Origin: Desulfobacteraceae bacterium
GTDB taxonomy: Bacteria; Desulfobacterota; Desulfobacteria; Desulfobacterales; ETH-SRB1
DNA: 7,275 nt
Assembly: GCA_030638305.1 (NCBI GenBank)
Contig: DAOWEW010000056.1
Coordinates: 1-7,275 of the forward strand
Reading direction: 5' to 3'
Shown: positions 1 to 6,177 of the stretch, piece by piece
Layout of the letters: each line of letters starts with the position of its first letter
Numbering within the stretch: the first letter of the stretch is position 1
Notes under the pieces: model-generated
Seen by the model: the letters and a program-made list of their open reading frames with translations, nothing else
Told to the model about the DNA's origin: nothing
Databases searched by the model: none
Translations under genes and position numbers: made by a program

Positions 1-654
1 ACTGACAAGGCTGTTTATCCTATAAATGCCATGGGGATTTCCAAGGCAATGATGGAAAAAATAGCTGTGGCAAAGTCCCGTGTTGCCGGCAGTGCTACAA
101 CCATTTCAATTACACGTTATGGGAATGTCATGGCCAGCAGGGGTTCGGTTATTCCTTTATTCATCAGGCAGATTCAGGATGGACAGCCGTTGACTATTAC
201 CGACCCTGCCATGAGTCGGTTTATGATGACTATTGAGGATGCGGTTGATCTGGTGGTGTATGCCTTTCAAAACGGAAATCCGGGTGATACTTTTGTGCAG
301 AAAGCTGCTGCCTGCACTCTTGAAACGCTGGCGCTGGCATTGAAAAAGCTGTTAAAGGCAGATAATCCAATCAGCGTTATCGGCACAAGGCATGGTGAAA
401 AGCTTTATGAAACATTGCTAACGCGGGAAGAGATGGCTGTTGCACAAGATCTGGAAGGATATTTCAGGGTGCCGGCGGATAATCGCGATCTGAATTATTC
501 TCAGTATTTCAGCGAGGGGCGCGAGGAAGTTGCTTTGAACCTGGATTATAATTCTCATAATACTGATCAGAAGGATGTGGATGGGATGTGTGAGTTGCTG
601 CTTAAACTGGAATGTGTGCGGATGGCTTTGCGGGGAGAGAAGGTGGATGTTTGA
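1..654 (+). CDS. fnlA: UDP-GlcNAc 4,6-dehydratase/5-epimerase, FnlA/CapE/WbjB type (5'-truncated by window edge)
   Basis: First enzyme of UDP-L-FucNAc synthesis: it oxidises UDP-GlcNAc at C4, removes water across C5/C6 and epimerises C5 to give a 4-keto-6-deoxy-L-hexose nucleotide for FnlB. The frame is open from base 1, so about the last 217 residues are present and the N-terminal Rossmann motif lies upstream. The first visible residues, TDKAVYPINAMGISK, are the active-site segment. The usual SDR YxxxK appears as MGISK, the MxxxK variant known in CapE/FnlA-type enzymes and different from the YxxxK of FlaA1/PseB. Further family marks are RYGNVMASRGSVIPLF, a GTRHGEKLYE segment and a C-terminal DYNSHNT motif. 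The TGA stop (652-654) touches the first arm of a repeat element. In homologous clusters fnlB follows directly; here about 1.1 kb intervenes. Confident in family, and fairly confident in the exact product because fnlB and fnlC follow. Confidence 0.93.
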   Translation, partial: TDKAVYPINAMGISKAMMEKIAVAKSRVAGSATTISITRYGNVMASRGSVIPLFIRQIQDGQPLTITDPAMSRFMMTIEDAVDLVVYAFQNGNPGDTFVQKAAACTLETLALALKKLLKADNPISVIGTRHGEKLYETLLTREEMAVAQDLEGYFRVPADNRDLNYSQYFSEGREEVALNLDYNSHNTDQKDVDGMCELLLKLECVRMALRGEKVDV

Positions 655-831
655 GCCACGAATTTCACTAATGGCACGAATAGCTAATTTTGATATAGCC
701 GCAAAAAGGCACAAGAATCGCAAGAATGTAAAAGAAGGAAATGTTTAACCACGAAGGGCACGAAGAACACGAAGTGTAAATGCGAGAGATTAACGCAAAG
801 ATGCAACAGCTTGTATTAGTGTTTGTGGCTC
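653..831. repeat. Interspersed repeat element R1 (CACGAA/CCGCAAA composite)
   Basis: The element is bounded by the inverted arms GAGCCAC (653-659) and GTGGCTC (825-831), the first overlapping the fnlA stop codon. Inside are CACGAAT units (656-681), a GCCGCAAAAAGGCACAAGAA segment (from 698), the 44-bp core shared with R2 (712-755), and a CACGAAG triplet array (749-774). The tail (about 775-820) aligns loosely with 1678-1720 of R2, so the two are diverged copies of one element. No convincing reading frame lies in it. With the short remainder to 857 it fills the whole gap between fnlA and the next gene. Confidence 0.75.
712..755 (+). repeat. 44-bp direct repeat, copy 1
   Basis: These 44 bases, from CAAGAATCGCAAGAATG to TTTAACCACGAA, are identical base for base with 1579-1622. 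The two copies lie 867 bp apart in the same orientation and bracket the small gene pair at 858-1381. Confidence 0.9.
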
Positions 832-857
832 TATGACCAACAGGGGTATTTAGACCT

Positions 858-1118
858 TTGAAAGTAAATAGACGTAGAAAGAATGAAAAGAAATTTGAGA
901 TATGGGAAGACCTTGCCAATGGCGGCAGGGTGTATTCTTATGAGGTCCAAGGGCGCTATGGCTGGACAGCAAGATATGTAAAGGAAGTGGATGCATTTGA
1001 GTTTACTCTTCGCTTTTATCAGGAGATTTTCGATAATTTTGGTCAGTTGGTGGAGGTTCATGAGAAATATCCAGTTGATAAAGGGCATGAAAAGATTGTG
1101 GGAGGTGAGCAGCTATGA
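858..1118 (+). CDS. Small conserved-looking hypothetical protein (86 aa), first gene of a two-gene module
   Basis: I do not recognise a named family. The 86-residue product has a very basic N-terminus (KVNRRRKNEKK), then a compact segment with WEDLANGGR, GRYGWTARYVKEVDAFE and FYQEI, and ends near HEKYPVDKGHEK. There is no signal peptide, membrane segment or visible catalytic motif. The mix of aromatic and charged residues looks like a genuine small globular protein, not translated repeat. The only initiator near the front of the frame is TTG at 858; a stop lies at 834-836 and no ATG or GTG occurs between. AGGGG at 842-846 is a weak and rather distant ribosome-binding site. Its stop overlaps the start of the next gene as ATGA, so the pair is co-translated. 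By size, overlap and repeat-bracketed position a toxin-antitoxin-like or other accessory pair is possible, but that is inference from layout only. Confidence 0.65.
   Translation: MKVNRRRKNEKKFEIWEDLANGGRVYSYEVQGRYGWTARYVKEVDAFEFTLRFYQEIFDNFGQLVEVHEKYPVDKGHEKIVGGEQL
1101..1108 (+). promoter_or_regulatory. Strong ribosome-binding site for the second small gene
   Basis: GGAGGTGA lies 6 bases before the ATG at 1115 and inside the 3' end of the upstream gene. It settles this start and supports independent or coupled translation of the second gene of the pair. Confidence 0.75.
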
Positions 1119-1381
1119 GGATTGAAAACCGCAATGTCGTCGGCAAACTTACGGATTACTTAAACCATAGCGTTTCTCTCCCTGAATTGGTTGACTGGGC
1201 TGAGCAAGCGATGATGGACGGAGATTTTGTTGGAAAAGACTGGAAAACAGTACGAAATATTGTAGCTCGCCTCGGGGTGGCTGATGTTCGTGCGTTTGGT
1301 CTGACTTGGGATGACTGCGAGCAATCGTTGATGGAGCTTGGATATCGAACAGAAGTTCGGATTTCCCAAGCTTTTGCTTAA
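1115..1381 (+). CDS. Small acidic hypothetical protein (88 aa), second gene of the two-gene module
   Basis: I cannot name the family. The product is acidic and mostly helical in appearance: a segment with YLNHSVSLPELVDWAEQAMM (residues about 15-34), then DWKTVRNIVARLGVADVRAFGLTWDDCEQSLMELGY. The C-terminal LADVRAFxLTWxDCxxxLxxLGY-like pattern is what one expects of a small helical partner or immunity/antitoxin-like protein, but no catalytic or DNA-binding motif is clear. The ATG at 1115 has an excellent GGAGGTGA site 6 bases upstream and overlaps the preceding stop by four bases (ATGA), so both products are probably made together and may bind each other. The basic first product and acidic second product fit such a pairing. 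After the TAA (1379-1381) the sequence becomes AT-rich and then enters repeat R2. Confidence 0.7.
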   Translation: MRIENRNVVGKLTDYLNHSVSLPELVDWAEQAMMDGDFVGKDWKTVRNIVARLGVADVRAFGLTWDDCEQSLMELGYRTEVRISQAFA

Positions 1382-1520
1382 GGAATACTAACAGTACCAA
1401 CGGTTTTAAGTACTTGGGCATATATTTTTAGGTACATATGTTCCAATAATCAAGTTTTTTTAAAGAATCTAAGTTTTTGAAATACCGGAAAACTTATGCT
1501 TGGGTGCTTACATTACAGTT
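1382..1520. other. AT-rich non-coding spacer
   Basis: I see no credible gene, promoter or terminator in these 139 bases. Small palindromes occur (AGTACT near 1410; CATAT/ATATG flanking about 1420-1440) and T-runs follow, but there is no GC-rich stem directly in front of a T-tract. Together with R2 this makes a stretch of nearly 400 bases without a gene upstream of fnlB. Confidence 0.5.
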
Positions 1521-1755
1521 AGCCACGAATTGCACGAATTAGCACGAATATAAAAGAATAATTGGCCGCAAGAAGGCGCAAGAATCGCAAGAATGTAAAA
1601 GAAGGAAATGTTTAACCACGAATGACACGAATTATACGAATGATTAGGGCTTTAGGTTTACCACGAAGGGCACGAAGATAAATGACAGAACTTAAGGCAA
1701 GGGCAAAGCAGCTTTATTTTATAAATATTCGTGAACATTCGTGTTATTCGTGGCT
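1521..1755. repeat. Interspersed repeat element R2 with terminal inverted repeats (MITE-like, 235 bp)
   Basis: The left end AGCCACGAAT (1521-1530) is the exact reverse complement of the right end ATTCGTGGCT (1746-1755). Extended to 30 bases (1521-1550 against 1726-1755) the arms match at 25 of 30 positions, each made of three CACGAA units spaced about 9-10 bases. The interior holds the 44-bp core shared with R1 (1579-1622), another CACGAA array (1617-1640 and 1661-1676) and a tail related to that of R1. It contains no transposase, so any mobility would need help in trans. The right arm ends 15 bases before the fnlB start codon. Confidence 0.8.
1579..1622 (+). repeat. 44-bp direct repeat, copy 2
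   Basis: Identical to 712-755. Flanking sequence is also related: GGCCGCAAGAAGGCG before this copy and GCCGCAAAAAGGCA before copy 1. The repeat is therefore part of a longer diverged homology between elements R1 and R2. Confidence 0.9.
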
Positions 1756-1770
1756 CAAAAAGGGTTTATT

Positions 1771-2943
1771 ATGAAGAGGATGCTTGTTACTGGTTCCAGG
1801 GGATTTGTGGGGAGGAATCTTTGTGCTGTGCTGCGGCAGCGTGAGGATGTTGAGTTGTATGAATATGATGTGAATAACAAACCGGAAGAGCTGGATGTTG
1901 CCTTACAACAGATCGATTGCATTATCCACCTCGCAGGGGTGAACAGGCCGAAAAATCCTGGGGAGTTTGAAACAGGCAATACCGGGTCTATTGATGAAAT
2001 TTGTGTTAAGTTAAAGGCTATTGGGCGGTCGCCGAAGATTGTGCTGTCTTCCTCGATTCAGGCGGAATTGGATAATCCATACGGTAAAAGTAAGCGTCGT
2101 GCTGAAGAAGCGCTGGAACGTTTTGCAGAGGATGCTGGTGCGAAGTGTGTTGTATATCGGTTTAAAAATCTTTTTGGGAAGTGGTGCAGGCCTGATTATA
2201 ATTCTGTTACTGCAACATTTTGCCATAACATTGCAAATGGTCTGCCTATTCAGATATCTGATCCTGCCAATGAGATAGAGTTGACTCATATTGATGATGT
2301 GGTGGAAGCCTTTGTTAATGAGATGGAACCGGGAACACCCGGGTTCAGGTTTGCAGAACCAATATTAGCAACGCGCATCACACTGGGTGAACTGGCTGCA
2401 AAAATCAGATCGTTTCGTGACATGCGAACCAGTCTGGTACTGCCTGATTTCACCAGTGATTTTGAGCGAGACCTTTACGGAACTTATCTGACGTATCTGA
2501 ATGAAAGGGCATTTGAGTATGGGCTTGAAAAAAGATCTGATCAGCGCGGCAGTCTTGCCGAATTTTTGAAGTCGCCGTCCATGGGACAGATTTTTGTCAG
2601 CCGCACAAAGCAGGGGATTACACGGGGGGATCATTATCACCATACCAAGGCGGAAAAATTTTTGGTGCTGGAGGGTGAAGCTGTGATTCGTTTTCGGCAA
2701 ATACAGATAGAGGACAGAGGACAGAGGACAGAGGACAGAGGGCAGAGGGCAGGGAGGTCAGAAGATAGCGAAGTTATTGAGTATCGAGTCCGGGGTGAAG
2801 ATTATCAGGTGGTGGATATTCCCCCGGGATATACTCATTCTATTGAAAATGTTGGAACTGGTGTTCTGGTGACATTGTTCTGGGCTAGTGAGATGTTTGA
2901 TCTTGGGAAGCCGGATACTTATTTTGAAAAGGTGGAATTATAG
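1771..2943 (+). CDS. fnlB: Bifunctional UDP-sugar reductase/C3-epimerase, FnlB/CapF/WbjC type (SDR plus cupin)
   Basis: Second step of UDP-L-FucNAc synthesis. In the CapF family the C-terminal cupin epimerises C3 of the FnlA product and the N-terminal SDR domain reduces the C4 ketone with NADPH, giving the UDP-L-talo-configured (pneumosamine-type) intermediate. In the 390-residue product the Rossmann motif VTGSRGFVGRN is at 6-16, a serine cluster SSS at 93-95 and YGKSK at 104-108. The cupin starts near 270 with GDHYHHTKAEKF (metal-type His/Glu cluster, 287-298) and ends with IPPGYTHSIEN, WASEMFD and PDTYFEKV. I chose ATG 1771 because AAAAAGGG lies 6 bases upstream; the frame stays open to a GTG at 1741, but that lies in the R2 repeat arm. 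Compared with remembered CapF sequences, about 22 residues (roughly 311-332, EDRGQR repeats) are inserted in the cupin, encoded by a 7-bp tandem repeat. The stop TAG opens repeat R3. Confidence 0.92.
   Translation: MKRMLVTGSRGFVGRNLCAVLRQREDVELYEYDVNNKPEELDVALQQIDCIIHLAGVNRPKNPGEFETGNTGSIDEICVKLKAIGRSPKIVLSSSIQAELDNPYGKSKRRAEEALERFAEDAGAKCVVYRFKNLFGKWCRPDYNSVTATFCHNIANGLPIQISDPANEIELTHIDDVVEAFVNEMEPGTPGFRFAEPILATRITLGELAAKIRSFRDMRTSLVLPDFTSDFERDLYGTYLTYLNERAFEYGLEKRSDQRGSLAEFLKSPSMGQIFVSRTKQGITRGDHYHHTKAEKFLVLEGEAVIRFRQIQIEDRGQRTEDRGQRAGRSEDSEVIEYRVRGEDYQVVDIPPGYTHSIENVGTGVLVTLFWASEMFDLGKPDTYFEKVEL
2709..2757 (+). repeat. Heptanucleotide tandem repeat inside fnlB
   Basis: Four perfect AGAGGAC units (2709-2736) are followed by two AGAGGGC units (2737-2750) and a degenerate seventh (AGGGAGG, 2751-2757). 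Three units make seven codons, so the protein shows the heptapeptide EDRGQRT/EDRGQRA. Because seven is not a multiple of three, gaining or losing one unit would shift the fnlB frame within the cupin domain. Confidence 0.92.
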
Positions 2944-3036
2944 CCGCAAAAAAGCGCAGAAGTCGCAAAAACAAAAACAATGTAAAAGCAAAAGCAAAAA
3001 GAATAATTAGCCGCAAAAAAGCGCAAAAGACACAAA
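2941..3036. repeat. Interspersed repeat element R3 (CCGCAAA type, two tandem starts)
   Basis: TAGCCGCAAAAAAGCGCA occurs identically at 2941-2958 and 3008-3025, 67 bases apart. The first copy starts exactly at the fnlB stop codon. Between them lies A-rich sequence with AATGTAAAAG (2979-2988), also present in the cores of R1 and R2, so R3 is a divergent relative. With the next few bases it fills the fnlB to GxxExxY-gene gap. Confidence 0.75.
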
Positions 3037-3048
3037 ATGGTTTAAGTA

Positions 3049-3432
3049 ATGAGAGCTAAAAATAATATATTCGAGCTTTGTGATGTGATCAGAGAGACCA
3101 GCTTTGCACTTCACCAGTATTTGCGTCATGGGCATTTAGAGAAAGTATACGAGAATGGACTGGCGCACAGATTGAGAAAAGTGCAACTGACAGTGTAGCA
3201 GCAATATCCCCTGAAAGTTTATGATGAAGATAGTACTGTGCTTGGAGAGTATTTTGCTGATTTGTTTGTGGAATCCAAACTCATCATCGAATTAAAAGCC
3301 TGCAAAGCCTTGGCTCCAGAACACACGGCCCAACTTTTGGGTTATTTACGCGCTTGCCATGTTGAGCATGGACTTTTGATTAACTTTGGAGCGTCCAAGC
3401 TTGAAATCAAAAAGTATGTGTTGTCTGAATAA
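3049..3432 (+). pseudogene. GxxExxY family protein (PD-(D/E)XK-like fold) interrupted by an in-frame amber stop
   Basis: Reading from ATG 3049 gives a full-length GxxExxY protein (about 127 codons, the normal family size) except that codon 50 is TAG (3196-3198). The N-terminal half carries the signature GHLEKVYENGL (G-x-x-E-x-x-Y). The second half resumes in the same frame with QQYPLKVYDED, LGEYFADLFVESKLIIELKA (the D...ExK pattern of the PD-(D/E)XK superfamily), HTAQLLGYLRA and GLLINFGASKLEIKKYVL. The homologous position usually has a residue such as Glu or Lys before QQYPL, so one base change (GAG or AAG to TAG) explains the break. No good ribosome-binding site precedes ATG 3049; an internal restart would have to use GTG 3238. 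The function of the family is not established. It separates fnlB from fnlC and lies between repeats R3 and R4. Most likely an inactivated passenger gene; a base-calling error is the main alternative. Confidence 0.85.
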
Positions 3433-3434
3433 TT

Positions 3435-3512
3435 GGCCGCAAATAGGCACAAGAAGCACAAGAAGCACAAGAATAATATCTTTTTTTGCGTATTTTGCGC
3501 CTTTTTGTGGCT
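3435..3512. repeat. Interspersed repeat element R4, an imperfect inverted repeat (hairpin)
   Basis: The left arm (3435-3464, starting GGCCGCAAATAGGCACAA) pairs with the right arm (3483-3512, ending TTTTGCGCCTTTTTGTGGCT), with about 21 of 30 positions complementary. Several of the remaining ones would be G-U pairs in RNA. The left arm carries a tandem of the 9-mer CACAAGAAG (from 3449). The element begins within three bases of the GxxExxY stop codon and ends 19 bases before the fnlC start, so it forms a potential stem in the mRNA just ahead of fnlC. Confidence 0.75.
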
Positions 3513-3531
3513 GAAAAAAGAAAGAATATTA

Positions 3532-4662
3532 ATGAATAAACTTAAAGTAATGACGGTAGTGGGCACACGCCCGGAGATTATTCGTCTCTCCCGTGTAATG
3601 GCAGCGCTGGATAAATATATGACCCAGGTGATAGTTCATACAGGCCAGAATTATGATTATGAACTGAACCAGGTCTTTTTTGATGATCTGGAGCTTCGCA
3701 AGCCCGATTATTTTCTGGAAGCAGCAGGCAAGAGCGCTTGTGAGACTGTCGGCATGATCATAGCCAGGATTGATAAGGTATTGGATGAAGTTCAACCGGA
3801 TGCCCTGCTTGTATTGGGCGATACCAATAGCTGTCTGGCGGCCTATCCGGCCAAGCGCCGCAAAATTCCCGTCTTTCATATGGAGGCTGGCAATCGTTGT
3901 TTTGATCAGCGGGTGCCTGAAGAAATAAACCGCAAAATCATTGATCATATCAGTGATATCAATATGCCTTACAGCAGTATTGCCAGAGAATACCTGCTGC
4001 GTGAAGGCATTCTTCCGGATCGAATTATTAAAACCGGCAGTCCCATGTATGAAGTGCTGTATCATTACATGCCGAAAATCAAGGCTTCGGATGTGCTTGA
4101 GCGGTTTAATCTTAAGCCTGCCAAATATTTTGTTGTCAGTGCGCATCGTGAGGAAAATATTGATGCGCCCGAGCAATTCACCAAACTTATTGAGATTTTA
4201 AACAAGCTGGCCGAAACCCATAAGCATCGCATCATCGTGTCCACCCATCCCCGGACCCGAAAACGGATTGATGCGGAAAATGTCCGATTGAATAGTCTGG
4301 TCGAGCTGATGAAACCTTTGGGGTTTAATGATTATGTTAAGCTTCAGATGCATGCCAGGGCTGTGCTGTCAGACAGCGGCACTATCAATGAGGAAAGCTC
4401 CATTCTGAATTTCCCGGCTTTAAATATCCGCAATGCCCATGAACGGCCTGAAGGCATGGAAGAAGGAGCGGTGATGATGACCGGGCTGGAAGCAGAACGA
4501 GTAATGCAGGCGCTGCAAATACTTGAATTGCAGACGCGGGGTGCGGAGCGAATGCTCAGGCTGGTAAGCGACTACAGCATGCCGAATGTGTCAGAAAAGG
4601 TGGCACGCATCATCCTGAGCTATACTGATTATGTGAACAGATTTGTTTGGCACAAAGCATGA
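3532..4662 (+). CDS. fnlC: UDP-N-acetyl-L-pneumosamine 2-epimerase giving UDP-L-FucNAc, FnlC/CapG/WbjD type
   Basis: Last step of UDP-L-FucNAc synthesis: C2 epimerisation of the FnlB product, by a cytosolic enzyme with the non-hydrolysing UDP-GlcNAc 2-epimerase (WecB/MnaA) fold. In the 376-residue product the N-terminal motif GTRPEII is at 11-17, LGDTNS at 95-100, [19 protein letters not shown] at 116-134, SAHREENID at 203-211, STHPRTRKR at 237-245 and [11 protein letters not shown] at 280-290. The [16 protein letters not shown] form with SDINMPYSS, as opposed to HVEAGLR, is what I associate with the FnlC/Cap5G subgroup. The length is normal. I chose ATG 3532; the frame stays open upstream to a TTG at 3433, but those 33 codons are repeat R4 and give a nonsense KKHKKHK-type leader. 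The ribosome-binding site is weak (AAAGAAAG). Its TGA overlaps the next ATG (ATGA at 4659), so translation of the glycosyltransferase is coupled. Confidence 0.93.
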   Translation: MNKLKVMTVVGTRPEIIRLSRVMAALDKYMTQVIVHTGQNYDYELNQVFFDDLELRKPDYFLEAAGKSACETVGMIIARIDKVLDEVQPDALLVLGDTNSCLAAYPAKRRKIPVFHMEAGNRCFDQRVPEEINRKIIDHISDINMPYSSIAREYLLREGILPDRIIKTGSPMYEVLYHYMPKIKASDVLERFNLKPAKYFVVSAHREENIDAPEQFTKLIEILNKLAETHKHRIIVSTHPRTRKRIDAENVRLNSLVELMKPLGFNDYVKLQMHARAVLSDSGTINEESSILNFPALNIRNAHERPEGMEEGAVMMTGLEAERVMQALQILELQTRGAERMLRLVSDYSMPNVSEKVARIILSYTDYVNRFVWHKA

Positions 4663-5879
4663 GGATTCTTTTTCTTACCCAGTGGTTTCAACCGGAACCT
4701 TTTTTTAAGGGGTTGCCCTTTGTTAAGGACCTTCAAGCACGAGGTCATGACGTAGAAGTCCTTACAGGGTTTCCCAATTATCCCGGAGGAGAATTATATT
4801 CAGGATACTCCATACGTCCCTGGAAATCCGAAGTTATGGATGGAATTTCTGTTCATCGTACAGCGCTTTTTCCGAGTCATGATGGTTCAGGGCTTAGACG
4901 GATTATAAATTATTTGAGTTTTGGCCTTACTTCAGCCGCATTCGGTCCTTTCCTTATAAAAAAACCAGATGTGATTTATGTGTACAATCTGGTTACTCTG
5001 GGTTTAGTTTCATCCATATTAAAGACATTGTACCGTTGCCCGATTGTTTATGATATTCAGGATTTATGGCCGGATTCTGTTACGCATTCAGGTATGATGA
5101 AACAGACAGTTTTGTTAAATATTCTGAATGTCTGGTGCCGGTTTGTTTATCGCAGTGCATCACATATTACCACTCTTTCACCGGGAATGAAGACCGAACT
5201 GGTGAAACGAGGAGTTCCGGAAACCAATATTTCTGTCCTATATAATTGGTGTGATGAAAATAATTTATGTAACGCTGACAATGATAATACAATTAGATCT
5301 GTCCTTCCAGATAAAGATAATTTTGTTGTGATGTTTGCCGGCACTATGGGGATTATGCAGGGGCTTGATACTGTCCTGGATTCCGCACAGATGTTAATGG
5401 ACGTTGAGCCCAAAATTAAATTTGTATTCGTAGGCGGAGGTGTCGAACAAAAGCGGTTGAAGCAAAGTGTTGTGGAACGGAAATTAAGCAATGTAAGCTT
5501 TATTGAAAAACAACCTCCTGAGAAAATGGGTGCAATTTTAAAGTCCGCTGATGTGCTGCTGGTTCATTTAAAAGATACTGCTCTTTTCAGAATTACTATT
5601 CCATCAAAAATTCAAGCATATATGTTTGCAGGGAAGCCGGTTCTTGTGGGAGTTCAGGGAGATGCTGCTGAACTTGTCAGTGCTTTCGGTGCGGGGAAAG
5701 TAGTAGAATCTGAAAATCCGGAATCCATGACCCGGGGAATTTTGCAATTATTTCGAATGCCTGATGCCGAACGAGCCGCCATGGGAAAGAATGCCCGAAA
5801 GTATTATGATGAAAATTTATCCATGGATACCGGAGTTCAAAGTTTTGAAAATGTGTTTTACAGATTGGGACATGGGTAG
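4659..5879 (+). CDS. wbuB: GT4-family glycosyltransferase, WbuB-like (putative L-FucNAc transferase)
   Basis: Cytoplasmic-face glycosyltransferase of GT-B fold, expected to transfer L-FucNAc from UDP-L-FucNAc to the growing lipid-linked glycan. The 406-residue product opens with [14 protein letters not shown] and [27 protein letters not shown] (18-44), typical of WbuB-like proteins, then [10 protein letters not shown] (131-140). The C-terminal nucleotide-sugar half has FAGTMG (227-231), FVFVGGG (255-261) and [19 protein letters not shown] (314-332). I chose ATG 4659, which overlaps the fnlC stop (ATGA); a TTG twelve bases upstream is also in frame but unneeded. In E. coli O26-type and related clusters wbuB directly follows fnlC, as here, and this supports the donor assignment. 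The acceptor cannot be told. There is no membrane-spanning helix; hydrophobic patches (about 82-125) suggest peripheral membrane contact. Family is sure; the specific sugar is inferred from context. Confidence 0.87.
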   Translation: MRILFLTQWFQPEPFFKGLPFVKDLQARGHDVEVLTGFPNYPGGELYSGYSIRPWKSEVMDGISVHRTALFPSHDGSGLRRIINYLSFGLTSAAFGPFLIKKPDVIYVYNLVTLGLVSSILKTLYRCPIVYDIQDLWPDSVTHSGMMKQTVLLNILNVWCRFVYRSASHITTLSPGMKTELVKRGVPETNISVLYNWCDENNLCNADNDNTIRSVLPDKDNFVVMFAGTMGIMQGLDTVLDSAQMLMDVEPKIKFVFVGGGVEQKRLKQSVVERKLSNVSFIEKQPPEKMGAILKSADVLLVHLKDTALFRITIPSKIQAYMFAGKPVLVGVQGDAAELVSAFGAGKVVESENPESMTRGILQLFRMPDAERAAMGKNARKYYDENLSMDTGVQSFENVFYRLGHG

Positions 5880-5918
5880 TCCGGCTGAACGCAGATCAAT
5901 GGCCGGTGCAAATTTAGT

Positions 5919-5947
5919 TTGCGATTCAATTTTTGAGGTGATAGTAT
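5919..5947 (+). promoter_or_regulatory. Possible sigma70-type promoter before the toxin-antitoxin pair
   Basis: TTGCGA (5919-5924) and TAGTAT (5942-5947) are separated by 17 bases, each matching four of six consensus positions, in the 97-bp gap after the glycosyltransferase. TATATT (5945-5950) is an alternative -10. A toxin-antitoxin pair would be expected to have its own promoter, but the match is modest. Confidence 0.3.
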
Positions 5948-5962
5948 ATTAATAAGCTCATG

Positions 5963-5970
5963 AAGGAGGT
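5963..5970 (+). promoter_or_regulatory. Consensus ribosome-binding site of the antitoxin gene
   Basis: AAGGAGGT lies 6 bases before ATG 5977. It is among the strongest sites in the window and contrasts with the weak sites of the toxin, fnlC and wbuB. Strong antitoxin translation ahead of a weakly initiated overlapping toxin gene is the usual arrangement in such modules. Confidence 0.75.
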
Positions 5971-5976
5971 ACTCCA

Positions 5977-6177
5977 ATGATAAGGTTAAACAATGTTTGC
6001 CCTCAATATATAACGGATGAAAAGGGTAAGAAAAAATCAATCATACTGTCGATCTCTAAATTTCAAGAATTGATCAAGGATATCGAAGATTTAGCTGCTG
6101 TGGCTGAGAGAAGAGATGAACCAACAATACCCCACAAAAAGTTTCTTGCTGAGTTAAAAAACGATGGCCTCATATAA
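5977..6177 (+). CDS. Antitoxin of a RelE-type toxin-antitoxin module (66 aa)
   Basis: Small protein directly ahead of and overlapping a RelE-like toxin gene. The 66 residues include YITDEKGKKKSIILSISKFQ (11-30), where a short beta strand leads into a helix as in RelB/Phd-like N-terminal DNA-binding domains. Then come an acidic helix ELIKDIEDLAAVAERRDE and a C-terminal PHKKFLAELKNDGLI tail that would wrap around the toxin. I recognise the general pattern (TDxxGKxxxVILSIxxYxxLxEDLxDLAxxAERxxE) from antitoxins paired with RelE/ParE proteins, but would not assign a subfamily firmly. The start is fixed by AAGGAGGT six bases upstream. It overlaps the toxin gene by 14 bases (6164-6177). It probably neutralises the toxin and represses its own promoter, as usual for the class. 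Confidence 0.82.
   Translation: MIRLNNVCPQYITDEKGKKKSIILSISKFQELIKDIEDLAAVAERRDEPTIPHKKFLAELKNDGLI

Noticed and set aside
653..831. The CACGAA arrays resemble a short CRISPR or tandem array at first glance
   Set aside because: Units are short (about 9 bp), degenerate and irregularly spaced, with no unique spacers of constant length. They recur in inverted orientation, which fits dispersed repeats and not CRISPR.
1741..1770. GTG start for fnlB ten codons upstream
   Set aside because: It lies in the right arm of repeat R2. The ATG at 1771 has AAAAAGGG at the right distance and the Rossmann strand begins right after it.
3196..3198. TAG in the GxxExxY gene read as pyrrolysine or by suppression
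   Set aside because: The position normally carries an ordinary residue and no recoding element is visible in the window. A point mutation is the simpler explanation unless the genome proves to carry pyl genes.
3433..3531. An upstream in-frame TTG start for fnlC adding 33 residues
   Set aside because: The added residues are translated repeat (low-complexity Lys/His, then Phe/Cys); homology to the epimerase family begins at ATG 3532.
3529..4176. Long open frame on the minus strand (215 codons) opposite fnlC
   Set aside because: It mirrors the strong fnlC coding sequence, has no recognisable motif and no ribosome-binding signal.
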